From the IMG/VR virus record IMGVR_UViG_3300046170_000199, positions 1-45,693 of that record: a stretch of DNA of 45,693 nucleotides. One strand, 5' to 3'. Source of the DNA: a virus. A program made the translations under genes and the position numbers. The notes beneath the pieces are model-generated. The model searched no databases and had not been told where the DNA came from. It worked only from the letters and a program-made list of their open reading frames with translations. This document shows, piece by piece, positions 33,788 to 41,026 of the stretch (position 1 is its first letter; the number at the start of each line of letters is the position of its first letter).

Positions 33788-33902
33788 AATATTATTTATC
33801 CTAAAAATCCATGGAGAGGTGTTAGACTAGAAAGTTGTTTACTGAAGTTTAAATTAACTTCCCTTAAAATATATATAGTCTCAAACCTCTGTAAGTATTT
33901 AT
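33788..33902 (-). promoter_or_regulatory. Intergenic region with late box and palindromes
   Basis: GATAAATA (33800-33793) is followed by five bases and the ATG at 33787. Upstream is the hairpin GAAGTT-TAAATT-AACTTC (33844-33861) and a longer imperfect pair (GAGGTGTTAGACT near 33815 with AGTCTCAAACCTC near 33888), which may end the message of the AT-hook protein gene. Confidence 0.5.
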
Positions 33903-34421
33903 CTAAATGTTTAACTCGGGAAATGCCTTTTTAACAATTTCTTTAGTAATGTTTTTAAAGGGATTTTTTCCATCTTTTACTAAGTCAATCAATTCTGCTT
34001 CCTTAGAAGGAATACCTTCCAGCATTCCAATCCACATGTTCTCTCTTTTGAGCATAGGGATTTGTTCTGTAACAAAGTACTTGAATAATTTAAATTCAAA
34101 CTTTAAACTTGTTTCAGTTAAATCTGATGCAGGGGCATCATTCTTACCAAAAGGTGTTTTACCTTCGGGTAGTGTTGACTGTATTGCGTCATTATGTATC
34201 CACTGAAGAACTGGCATTACTGCACCGTTTCTTGCATTGAATACTTGGAGTCCTTGCACTGCAAGGTCTTCTGACTCTTGTGCAACAAGGTCTGCCTGAC
34301 ATAGTATTTCATATACGTCTGCATTCATTGTTAAGTTTTGTCTTTCAGTAATCAATTCCATTACTGGTTTATTAGGGGCTCCCTTTGGTCTGCCTCTTCC
34401 TCTTTTCTTTACTTCTGTCAT
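33903..34421 (-). CDS. AT-hook-containing conserved phage protein
   Basis: A 172-residue protein whose N-terminus, K-K-R-G-R-G-R-P-K-G-A-P-N-K-P (5-19), is a classic AT-hook for minor-groove DNA binding. The remainder is helical with F-K-L-F-K-Y-F-V-T-E-Q-I-P-M-L-K-R-E-N (about 110-128). It overlaps RNase H by four bases. A DNA-binding or regulatory role is inferred from the hook only. The family is known to me from marine phages without a function. Confidence 0.65.
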   Translation of the reverse strand: MTEVKKRGRGRPKGAPNKPVMELITERQNLTMNADVYEILCQADLVAQESEDLAVQGLQVFNARNGAVMPVLQWIHNDAIQSTLPEGKTPFGKNDAPASDLTETSLKFEFKLFKYFVTEQIPMLKRENMWIGMLEGIPSKEAELIDLVKDGKNPFKNITKEIVKKAFPELNI

Positions 34422-35254
34422 AATGTAAAATCCTCTACATGATTTAATAACTCATTTAACCTATGAACTCTTAGATAGTCAAACACTTTACCCTTTACTG
34501 GTTCTGCCTTTGAATACTCTTCTAAGATGTTATCCTCTATGTTTTGAGGAATGAACTCTAGGTCAATCAGAGTTTGGTTTCTTAAATAGTTCCTATAGTA
34601 TTTATCGTCTTTTTGAATCGTCATTCTGAGATATGATTCTTTAACTGGTTTTCTTAACGGTGTCTGTCTAATACCTTCTGATATACAATCATCGTTAGAT
34701 AGAATGTTTGGTATGCCATCTGACTTGTCTCCAGTTAATATGTGTTCCTTAAGGAATCTGTCGGGGTCTTCACAATGTATAAGTTTATTTACATTAGGAC
34801 TCCACTGTTTCACATAGTCATACTTGTGTAGTTGTTGAAAGTCTTTATCTCCACTTACAATCATAACTGGTTCAGTTGCATGTTTGACTAGGATAGCAAT
34901 GATATCATCTGCCTCACATTGTTCGACATACATGTACTTGTAAGGGAAGTTATCTCTAATCTCATCCTTAACAACTTGAAGTGTCTCAAACAGTTTGCCC
35001 CAATCCAAATCTGAATCGTCTCTTGTTTTCTTTCTGTTTGCTTTATACAATGGATAGAAGTCTTTCCTCCATGTATGTGATGCATCAGTACAGAGAACTA
35101 TCTGTCCATACTCGGGTGAGTATTTCTTCTGATACATTCTTACAGAGTTGAGTATCATGTGTCTTAGCATATCTTCTGATACTTCTCCTTTGTTCATTTT
35201 CAATTGCATCATAAGACCTGCAATTATGGTTTGGGTAAAATCTATAAGTATCAT
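34418..35254 (-). CDS. rnh: RNase H (T4 Rnh, FEN-type 5' nuclease)
   Basis: A 278-residue flap-nuclease-family protein (T4 RNase H is 305). Acidic motifs in order: I-D-F-T near Asp5, C-T-D-A-S-H-T-W-R (Asp57) with K-A-N-R-K, C-E-A-D-D (113-117), S-G-D-K-D-F (134-139) and G-D-K-S-D-G-I-P-N (175-183). This enzyme removes RNA primers and flaps during lagging-strand synthesis, with gp32 and gp59 from the other cluster. Overlaps with both neighbours are four bases. Confidence 0.9.
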   Translation of the reverse strand: MILIDFTQTIIAGLMMQLKMNKGEVSEDMLRHMILNSVRMYQKKYSPEYGQIVLCTDASHTWRKDFYPLYKANRKKTRDDSDLDWGKLFETLQVVKDEIRDNFPYKYMYVEQCEADDIIAILVKHATEPVMIVSGDKDFQQLHKYDYVKQWSPNVNKLIHCEDPDRFLKEHILTGDKSDGIPNILSNDDCISEGIRQTPLRKPVKESYLRMTIQKDDKYYRNYLRNQTLIDLEFIPQNIEDNILEEYSKAEPVKGKVFDYLRVHRLNELLNHVEDFTL

Positions 35255-35967
35255 CTAATCACTTTTATTAATAATGTATTTTTGGTAAGCAAATCATTTC
35301 CGTCTTTTAACTTGGAACGAGGAATCTCATCTAGAAATCCTCTTGCAATTATATTACCACCTTTGTATATTCTATCAAGTAACTTGATATCTGTCAAGGT
35401 CTTTTCTTCACATACATCGTAATCGATAATACGAGAACCTTTAACTGATAGACCACCGTAAGTTTCAAACTTAGTAAACTTCTGTGAAGCAATGTTATAA
35501 GTGAACAATGTCTTTGCACGAATGATTTCTTCGGGGTCAATAGAATGGTACTTACCGTGTTGTTTTAAGTATGGTAGTTTACTTACTATCTGTTTTGGCG
35601 ACCTAGGTTTTGGAGGTTTACGAACTACCACTGTAGTGTCAATGTATTCCTGTATCCCTTTGTCGATACTTTCTAAGAACTTTAAAAACTTTTTCTTGTT
35701 GGTCTTAGATAGAAACTCATATGCTTCTTCTAACTGTTCACAACCTTCTTCGTTTTTGACTTCAAAGATAATGTCATCTACTTGTCCTTTCATAAAGGCA
35801 ATAACCTTTGGTGAATAGTCAAGTCGTTTCAAATGTTTCAACATATTAAATTCTGAACCGTAAGGTAAATCTAACCATGCATCAATTTCGTATTCAATTT
35901 CTCCAAATGCAGATAAAGCCTTATTCTGCATTCTGTCTCTTATAGATATTTTATTTGTTTGTGTCAT
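35251..35967 (-). CDS. Conserved phage protein, early and near-leaderless
   Basis: A 238-residue basic protein with Y-S-P-K-V-I-A-F-M-K-G-Q (about 51-62), a linker V-V-R-K-P-P-K-P-R-S-P-K and a C-terminal region containing T-Y-G-G-L-S-V-K-G-S-R-I-I. It precedes RNase H with a four-base overlap. The early promoter -10 (35975-35980) is only seven bases before the ATG, and no Shine-Dalgarno fits. I have seen similar proteins in marine T4-like phages with no known role; a DNA or primase-associated function is plausible from its place next to RNase H. Confidence 0.65.
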   Translation of the reverse strand: MTQTNKISIRDRMQNKALSAFGEIEYEIDAWLDLPYGSEFNMLKHLKRLDYSPKVIAFMKGQVDDIIFEVKNEEGCEQLEEAYEFLSKTNKKKFLKFLESIDKGIQEYIDTTVVVRKPPKPRSPKQIVSKLPYLKQHGKYHSIDPEEIIRAKTLFTYNIASQKFTKFETYGGLSVKGSRIIDYDVCEEKTLTDIKLLDRIYKGGNIIARGFLDEIPRSKLKDGNDLLTKNTLLIKVIR

Positions 35968-35974
35968 GATGAAG

Positions 35975-36004
35975 AGTATACTATTAAATGGTAGGCATTG
36001 TCAA
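35975..36004 (-). promoter_or_regulatory. Sigma70-type early promoter, TTGACA-18-TATACT
   Basis: TTGACA (36004-35999), 18 bases (ATGCCTACCATTTAATAG), TATACT (35980-35975). The -35 overlaps the 3' end of the upstream gene. The ATG at 35967 would be at or within a base or two of the transcription start. Confidence 0.82.
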
Positions 36005-37408
36005 GTTACTTTTTTCTCGAAGTCGTGTAATTCTTTTGTTTCAATAAAATCAGTGACCACAAAATTCCTTGATGGATTGACCATTACATTTGCTCTCTTC
36101 ATAAATCTCTGATTCATTAAACACTTAGTGGTCTTATCAGTTCTATCATCTAAGATGAACTCTGCATCCTCATAGTCATTACCATTGAATGAAACTCTGA
36201 AGTGTATCATAGGTCTCTCAAACACTTTAGGCGTTAACAGCACCTCTTTCAAACTTAACCATCTTAACTAGGTCATGTACAAATTTATGTCCGTTCTCTT
36301 CCCAGTGAACTTTCTTTCCTCTGACTTCAAACTTCTCTGCATGTAAAGAACACTTAGCACTGTTACCTGTATCAAAGTTTGCAACAACTCTTCCTACACC
36401 TTCAATGTATATCTGTTCAAACTTACCAATTTGTGTTGGAGTCCGTCTCCAGTTTGCACGGTCTTCATAATATTCTATAACTGTCTTTGCAACATTGATA
36501 CCTGTTGCTTCTTCAAATCCATCCGTGCCAGGCGAACTGTTTACTTCTAAACAATAGGGTGTTCCATCTTTGTCTAAAATAAAATCTACTGCAGTCCAGT
36601 CTCCGTTGACTGACTTATGTGCATCTATACTTAGTTTGATTTCTTCTTTACTTAACTTATAAGGTTTGCCTTCTGCACCTTGTGATATGTTAGAACGGAA
36701 GTCTCCCTTAATCTGCATACGTTTCATTGCACCGATAATCTCACCACCAAGAACTTGAACACGAACATCACCATCTGACTCAATGAACTGTTGAACGATA
36801 AACTCTACATCGGGGTCTAACTTATATAACATAGCGACCAATGCATTAAGTGACCTTTCTGATTCTATAAACATCACACCAACACCCTTAGACCCTCTAA
36901 GTGTTTTTAATATGAAAGGATACTCAAGGTCAATACTTTCAATGGACTCTTGTAGTGTGTCCTTAGAACGAACCAACGCACTCCTAGGTTGAGTCACCCC
37001 AACTTCTCTAAGTTTAATTGAACTCCAGTATTTGTCTGCACACATCATAACTGTTTCACGGTTGTTGACACATGGGACATTCATCTTCTCTAATTGGGAA
37101 ACTAAATCCATGTATGAATCTTTACTTGCTGCAGAACCACGAATAATTGCAATTACGTTTTCATCTATTACCCACTCTATATCTGAACCATGATTAGAAA
37201 TAGTAGTAGTGTCTTTGTCTTTATTGATAACTGCATCTTCAATGTGAGCAATGTAACAGTCTAGTCCTTTCTTCTTACACTCTTCTTGTAATCTTCCTGC
37301 AGTGATAAATGGTTTCTTTATCTTGCTATCATTCTTTGCAGAGATAACCAGTAACCGTATTGGTTTCTGTTCCTTTCTTGCTTCTGTTATTTCGTTAAAC
37401 GATTTCAT
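36001..37408 (-). CDS. RimK-like ATP-grasp ligase fused to retropepsin-like domain, frame broken in the protease part
   Basis: Residues 1-310 are a RimK-type ATP-grasp ligase: L-K-T-L-R-G-S-K-G-V-G-V (about 167-178) and L-E-V-N-S-S-P-G (287-294). From residue 335 a retropepsin-like (RimB-type) domain begins with the active-site A-N-F-D-T-G-N-S-A. The zero frame ends at 36227, inside that domain. A +1 move at 36229 continues K-V-F-E-R-P-M-I-H-F-R-V, then D-D-R-T and F-M-K-R-A-N-V-M-V-N-P-S, ending at 36001 (468 residues). The two parts of one protease domain lie in different frames, so the unfused pieces are unlikely to fold. ATP-grasp enzymes of this kind add amino acids such as glutamate to proteins or peptides. 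Confidence 0.8.
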
Positions 37409-37789
37409 CTGATATCTTTTCCAATTGCTATTTGTTGTAACTCTAGTGGAGTCAACTGTTTCTTATGTAGTGCAACGAAGTGTTCAGCATCAATCACCAC
37501 TAATGGTTTACTTCTGTTTCTCTTAATCACAACTAAGGGTTCGTACTTACCACAATTACTTTCTGCTTGTTCATATGCTTTCCATACGTTCACTGCTTCT
37601 TGGTTCTTGCACTCAACACTGTAAGGGAATCTCTCTCGTCGACTCTCTTCCCATTATAATGTCCTCACCTTGTGAACCCATAGGTCTCGACTCTATGTCT
37701 TCCTCATGGAGGTCAAGGGTGTCTACCATTAACTTGGCAAACCACTGTTGAAGTTTTCTACCTTTAGCTTTTGCTGACGAGGTCTTCAT
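37405..37789 (-). CDS. VRR/HJR-like PD-(D/E)XK nuclease, frame broken near residue 47
   Basis: The start at 37789 gives M-K-T-S-S-A-K-A-K-G-R-K-L-Q-Q-W, then R-P-M-G-S-Q-G-E-D-I-I-M-G. A +1 move near 37651 continues E-E-S-R-R-E-R-F-P-Y-S-V-E-C-K-N-Q, and K-R-N-R-S-K-P-L-V-V-I-D follows. The joined 127 residues reproduce a family I know in phages, with the A-K-x-K-G-R start, G-E-D and V-E-C-K-N catalytic elements and E-Q-A-E. The zero frame alone stops at 37613 before the catalytic E-C-K. Removing one G of GGG (37650-37652) restores it. It overlaps the ligase and the Fe-S gene. Confidence 0.75.
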
Positions 37790-38097
37790 TAAACTGTATA
37801 CTCACTCCACATCCACAAGAAGATTCTTCCTTCGGATTTATTATTTTAAAAAACTCATTGAGACCTTCTTGTACCCAGTCTAAAGTAGAACCACTCAAGT
37901 AGGGGATAGACTCTTTATCTAACACTACACTAAACTTTCCGTAACTTACAAGTTTATCTGATATGTTAATAAAGTCTGAAGTGTCTTCTATAAAATATTC
38001 ATACCCAGCACAACCACCACCCTTAACTCCGAAGTCTAATAAAAGACACGTTCTTTTTAAGGAGTTGTTGTATTGCTGAGTCGGTTACTTCTACCAT
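37764..38097 (-). CDS. A-type iron-sulfur carrier (IscA/ErpA-like), +1 frame break at a CUU codon
   Basis: The ATG at 38097 gives M-V-E-V-T-D-S-A-I-Q-Q-L-L-K-K-N-V-S-F-I then R-L, and the zero frame stops at 38023. Skipping the C at 38031 gives R-L-G-V-K-G-G-G-C-A-G-Y-E-Y, the standard first-Cys block of A-type carriers. The end has S-C-G-C-G-V-S, the second pair of Cys ligands. Total 110 residues, as usual for the family. Iron-sulfur carriers pass clusters to apo-enzymes; the radical SAM protein and other Fe-S users could be clients. The start lies five bases from the carbamoyltransferase stop (38102). Confidence 0.8.
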
Positions 38098-38101
38098 ATA
38101 A

Positions 38102-38698
38102 CTATTTAGTTAATTCCTTTAATTTAATTGCATCATATGGAATATGAATGTCTTGGTCTTCGGGGACATAAAGAAAATTAATATCTGAACGGTTGCATGT
38201 ATCGATTGCATCATAGATAGTTTCGACTAATGCCTCACCACCTAAATTGAATGATGTGTTAAAGACAACAGGAACACCGTTAGTCTCATACATCTTTTTA
38301 ATGAGATTGTAATAGTTCTTGTTCTGTTCTTCAGTAACCGTTTGGATTCTACATGTTCCATCTGCATGAACGATACTTGGAATCTTTTCATATGCAAGAG
38401 GTTTACCTTGTATTGCAAAAGACATCCATGGGGATTCCTTTAACTGTAGCATTTCAAAATACTCATGTGCATGTTCTAACATAACACTACCTGCAAAAGG
38501 TCTATACTCTTCTCTTTTCTTCACCTCGTTAACAATTTGTTTTGCACGAAGATTAGTTGGGTCAAAGAGTATGGAACGATTACCTAATGCACGTGGGCCC
38601 CATTCTCCTTTACCTTGGAAGATTGCAACTATCTGTTTCTCTTCGATTAATAGTCTGACACACTCATCCATGTCTCTAATGATTTCGGTTACTTTCAT
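38102..38698 (-). CDS. Carbamoyltransferase, C-terminal half (NodU/TobZ family)
   Basis: 198 residues from the ATG at 38698, which overlaps the stop of the N-terminal gene as ATGA; AGGAG lies nine bases upstream. Key sequence is A-I-F-Q-G-K-G-E-W-G-P-R-A-L-G-N-R-S-I-L (about 25-44) and E-Y-R-P-F-A (68-73), the carbamoyltransferase C-terminal domain, then V-V-F-N-T-S-F-N (about 145-152). Joined with the upstream half it makes about 600 residues, the normal length for single-chain enzymes. A GTG six bases earlier is also possible. Confidence 0.85.
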   Translation of the reverse strand: MKVTEIIRDMDECVRLLIEEKQIVAIFQGKGEWGPRALGNRSILFDPTNLRAKQIVNEVKKREEYRPFAGSVMLEHAHEYFEMLQLKESPWMSFAIQGKPLAYEKIPSIVHADGTCRIQTVTEEQNKNYYNLIKKMYETNGVPVVFNTSFNLGGEALVETIYDAIDTCNRSDINFLYVPEDQDIHIPYDAIKLKELTK

Positions 38699-39900
38699 GT
38701 CCACACACTCCTTTTAACATAATTAGATGAAGGACTCACATAGTTCTCGTCCTGTTGTATTATATGCATTGCACTTAGTGCTACACCTATTGAAGTACCA
38801 CCGTCATGACAACAGGGTTCTACATAAAAATTAACATCGGGAAATCTCTGTAAGTACTTGTAGTTGTTAGTACAGTTTAAACTATACCCACCACTCAGAA
38901 TAATATTTTTATTAGTAGGGTCTAAGTCTAATGCCCTCTGAATTGTTTTACATGAATTTTCAAATGTTTCAAGTTCAAGTTTTTGTGAAATAGTAAACTT
39001 ATTAAATTCTTTACTCTCACCTCTACCATAAGAGGCCATCCCCATAACTTTACCTGCTGCTCGACCATGGTCGTCTGTACCTAGTGTCTGACTCATATTC
39101 GAGAACATCATTCCACTGGACGGTCTTGATGTAAAGACTACCTCTGCACCATCGATGTCTTCAGTGGTCTCTACCTCTGTCTGACAACAATCACTTAGTT
39201 GATTGGGTAGTGCATAGTTAAGGTCGTCAATGACTCTATAGTTTGACATGACTTGATGTTTAAGAGTAGGGACACCTTTTTCTATTTTATAGATAGACTC
39301 GATTTCTTGGTAGCCAGGATGTGTATCAAAATATGACTGAGCTCCACCACCATCCCACACTACACACATTGCATCTTCTACTTGGTCTTGTTCGTATGCA
39401 AAGTATCCTGCACTCCAAGCATGATATTCATGATGAAGGTTTCTATCAAAGTGATAGGATTGATTGTTTGAATAATGTGAGTTCATTAAAAGATTAATGA
39501 TATCATCATCTACACTCGTCTTAGGAATATTATAACTGAACTCCTCATACTTCTCTGCAAGTTCGTTAAGTCTATCGATGGTAAGAGTTGTTGCTTTGAT
39601 GTCTTTGAGAAATCTTTCTACCCATTCACTCTTCCATATATTATCCGTCTCTTCAGATAAATGATAAGCAATCTCTCTACGGTCATAGGATGCAAATGCA
39701 ACCGAGTCGATTAATTCATCACTCCCTAAGTTATATCTCTCCATTGTAAGGAGACCACGATATTTTTCTAATATTGCTTTGTTGGGGTCATAGTACTTTT
39801 CTCTGACACACCTTTCCTCTTCATAGAGATTGAGTATTTTACCATCTACTAATTCTGACACGGATGTGTCATGTGAAATATTCACTCCAATTATTCTCAT
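38695..39900 (-). CDS. Carbamoyltransferase, N-terminal Kae1-like half
   Basis: 401 residues with I-S-H-D-T-S-V-S (His10, Asp11), H-H-E-Y-H-A-W-S-A (156-164), W-D-G-G-G (182-186), A-A-G-K-V-M-G-M-A-S-Y-G (281-292) and L-S-G-G-Y-S-L-N-C (335-343). These are the metal and nucleotide sites of NodU/CmcH/TobZ carbamoyltransferases, which use carbamoyl phosphate and ATP to make O-carbamoyl groups on sugars or other hydroxyls. The gene ends just where the linker to the C-terminal domain lies. The pair probably forms one enzyme. Target unknown: host surface sugar, DNA base or metabolite. Confidence 0.87.
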   Translation of the reverse strand: MRIIGVNISHDTSVSELVDGKILNLYEEERCVREKYYDPNKAILEKYRGLLTMERYNLGSDELIDSVAFASYDRREIAYHLSEETDNIWKSEWVERFLKDIKATTLTIDRLNELAEKYEEFSYNIPKTSVDDDIINLLMNSHYSNNQSYHFDRNLHHEYHAWSAGYFAYEQDQVEDAMCVVWDGGGAQSYFDTHPGYQEIESIYKIEKGVPTLKHQVMSNYRVIDDLNYALPNQLSDCCQTEVETTEDIDGAEVVFTSRPSSGMMFSNMSQTLGTDDHGRAAGKVMGMASYGRGESKEFNKFTISQKLELETFENSCKTIQRALDLDPTNKNIILSGGYSLNCTNNYKYLQRFPDVNFYVEPCCHDGGTSIGVALSAMHIIQQDENYVSPSSNYVKRSVWT

Positions 39901-39915
39901 AATATATTCCTATTA

Positions 39916-40101
39916 TTATTTGTTGTTTATGTCTTTATTTATTTGTTTGTAATGTGTTAATAAATCCAGTGGAGTAAATAATTTATCATCCATGAATTGT
40001 TCAACCATACTTTTACGACCTGCTCTGAACCCACTATACCATACGGATACGACCAATGCAAATATAAATCCAATGTGTACTAATATTAATTGAGTACTCA
40101 T
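39916..40101 (-). CDS. Small single-span membrane protein
   Basis: 61 residues with a hydrophobic N-terminal helix (L-V-H-I-G-F-I-F-A-L-V-V-S-V-W-Y, about 7-22), G-F-R-A-G-R-K-S-M and a polar tail. ATGA overlap with the next small membrane gene (40098-40101). Together with three further membrane proteins it forms a cluster of unknown role, possibly superinfection exclusion or envelope remodelling. Confidence 0.6.
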   Translation of the reverse strand: MSTQLILVHIGFIFALVVSVWYSGFRAGRKSMVEQFMDDKLFTPLDLLTHYKQINKDINNK

Positions 40102-40283
40102 ACAATATAATCCTCGGGTTTTTCTTCAACCTTCTTTTTATTGCTTCTCAGTGCATTGAGAGTCCACTCACTGCATTCATGCTTCTTCCACTGGTAATGA
40201 AGTGTAATAAACAAAACACCCCATAGACCTAACGAGAAGATGTATTTAAATAAAGTCCAAGGTAATAAAATTAATTCTAACAT
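40098..40283 (-). CDS. Small single-span membrane protein from a putative leaderless late message
   Basis: 61 residues, L-L-P-W-T-L-F-K-Y-I-F-S-L-G-L-W-G-V as the membrane segment and a charged tail. The box GATAAATA (40296-40289) is followed by GAAGT and the ATG, the same arrangement as at 16070 and 10245. No Shine-Dalgarno. Confidence 0.6.
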   Translation of the reverse strand: MLELILLPWTLFKYIFSLGLWGVLFITLHYQWKKHECSEWTLNALRSNKKKVEEKPEDYIV

Positions 40284-40288
40284 ACTTC

Positions 40289-40296
40289 TATTTATC
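40289..40296 (-). promoter_or_regulatory. Late-type box GATAAATA, five bases from the ATG
   Basis: GATAAATAGAAGT then ATG at 40283. It differs in one base from CATAAATAGAAGT at 16070 and at 15630 (minus). Confidence 0.5.
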
Positions 40297-40561
40297 CTGT
40301 AATTAAAGTCCGTAATAAAAATAATAGACCCACACCGTTTAATAGGATGAGAGCTCTGTCATTCCACATCAGAGACACAACCAACCAAAGTGCTACACCT
40401 ATAAACGAAAGACCTAAGTCCCAGTCTTGGTATCCCTCTACACCTCTTAGGGACATAGAAGACAACACAAAAACAGATGCAACCCATTTGATATACCAGT
40501 CTTTGGTATACAGAGGAGTCTCACTGGTTATCTCATATCGGTTCTCGTCTTTATCTGCCAT
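40292..40561 (-). CDS. Membrane protein, DUF6552-like
   Basis: An 89-residue protein with W-Y-I-K-W-V-A-S-V-F-V-L-S-S (about 22-35), L-S-F-I-G-V-A-L-W-L-V-V-S-L-M-W (about 51-66) and N-D-R-A-L-I-L-L-N (about 67-75), giving three short membrane segments. The W-Y-I-K-W and N-D-R-A-L-I-x-L-N pattern is one I associate with a small membrane family of marine phages (DUF6552-like). Function unknown. Confidence 0.6.
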   Translation of the reverse strand: MADKDENRYEITSETPLYTKDWYIKWVASVFVLSSMSLRGVEGYQDWDLGLSFIGVALWLVVSLMWNDRALILLNGVGLLFLLRTLITG

Positions 40562-40769
40562 TGAACCACCTTCTTATGGTATAGACCCTAGTATATGCAA
40601 CAAAGGTCATAGCAACCGTTATAGACGTTCCTATGGCCACTGAATTACTCATATCTAGTACATCAATACAGATATACAATCCAAATAGATTCAGTGGGTA
40701 GTTAATTAATAATCCAGTCCCTACAGTGGTTGCAGTTTCTTTATGAATTGCTCTTGATTTAGGACTCAT
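40551..40769 (-). CDS. Membrane protein, DUF7220-like
   Basis: 72 residues: M-S-P-K-S-R-A-I-H-K-E-T, a membrane helix (T-G-L-L-I-N-Y-P-L-N-L-F-G-L-Y), then S-V-A-I-G-T-S-I-T-V-A-M-T-F-V and R-R-W-F-N-G-R. The S-R-x-x-x-x-E-T start and Y-x-x-R-R-W-F-N end match the DUF7220 type found in many phages. Role unknown. Four-base overlap with the upstream gene. Confidence 0.65.
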   Translation of the reverse strand: MSPKSRAIHKETATTVGTGLLINYPLNLFGLYICIDVLDMSNSVAIGTSITVAMTFVAYTRVYTIRRWFNGR

Positions 40770-41026
40770 ACTTTTACTACTCCGTGGTTCTTTTTGATTG
40801 CATACTTACTATCGGTAGGAACTCTACGAGTCTCTAAGACCTCTGTCATGTAATCAATAAACATTTGACCACCTTTATATCTAGGAGGTGGATAAAGATT
40901 GTCTTCGTTAGCCATAAAGAATATACACATCTTTGCAACATCCTCAAATGCAACTGCACGACCATTATATAATAATATTTTATCCTTCTCGGATTTATTC
41001 CCTTGTATTATTTCAAATTTACTCAT
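40766..41026 (-). CDS. Small hypothetical protein coupled to the GHKL ATPase gene
   Basis: 86 residues (M-S-K-F-E-I-I-Q-G-N-K-S-E-K-D), with F-F-M-A-N-E-D-N-L-Y-P-P-P-R-Y-K-G-G (about 36-53) and a basic end. Its start overlaps the ATPase stop as ATGA (41023-41026), so the two are expressed together and may act together. No family recognised. Confidence 0.6.
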   Translation of the reverse strand: MSKFEIIQGNKSEKDKILLYNGRAVAFEDVAKMCIFFMANEDNLYPPPRYKGGQMFIDYMTEVLETRRVPTDSKYAIKKNHGVVKV

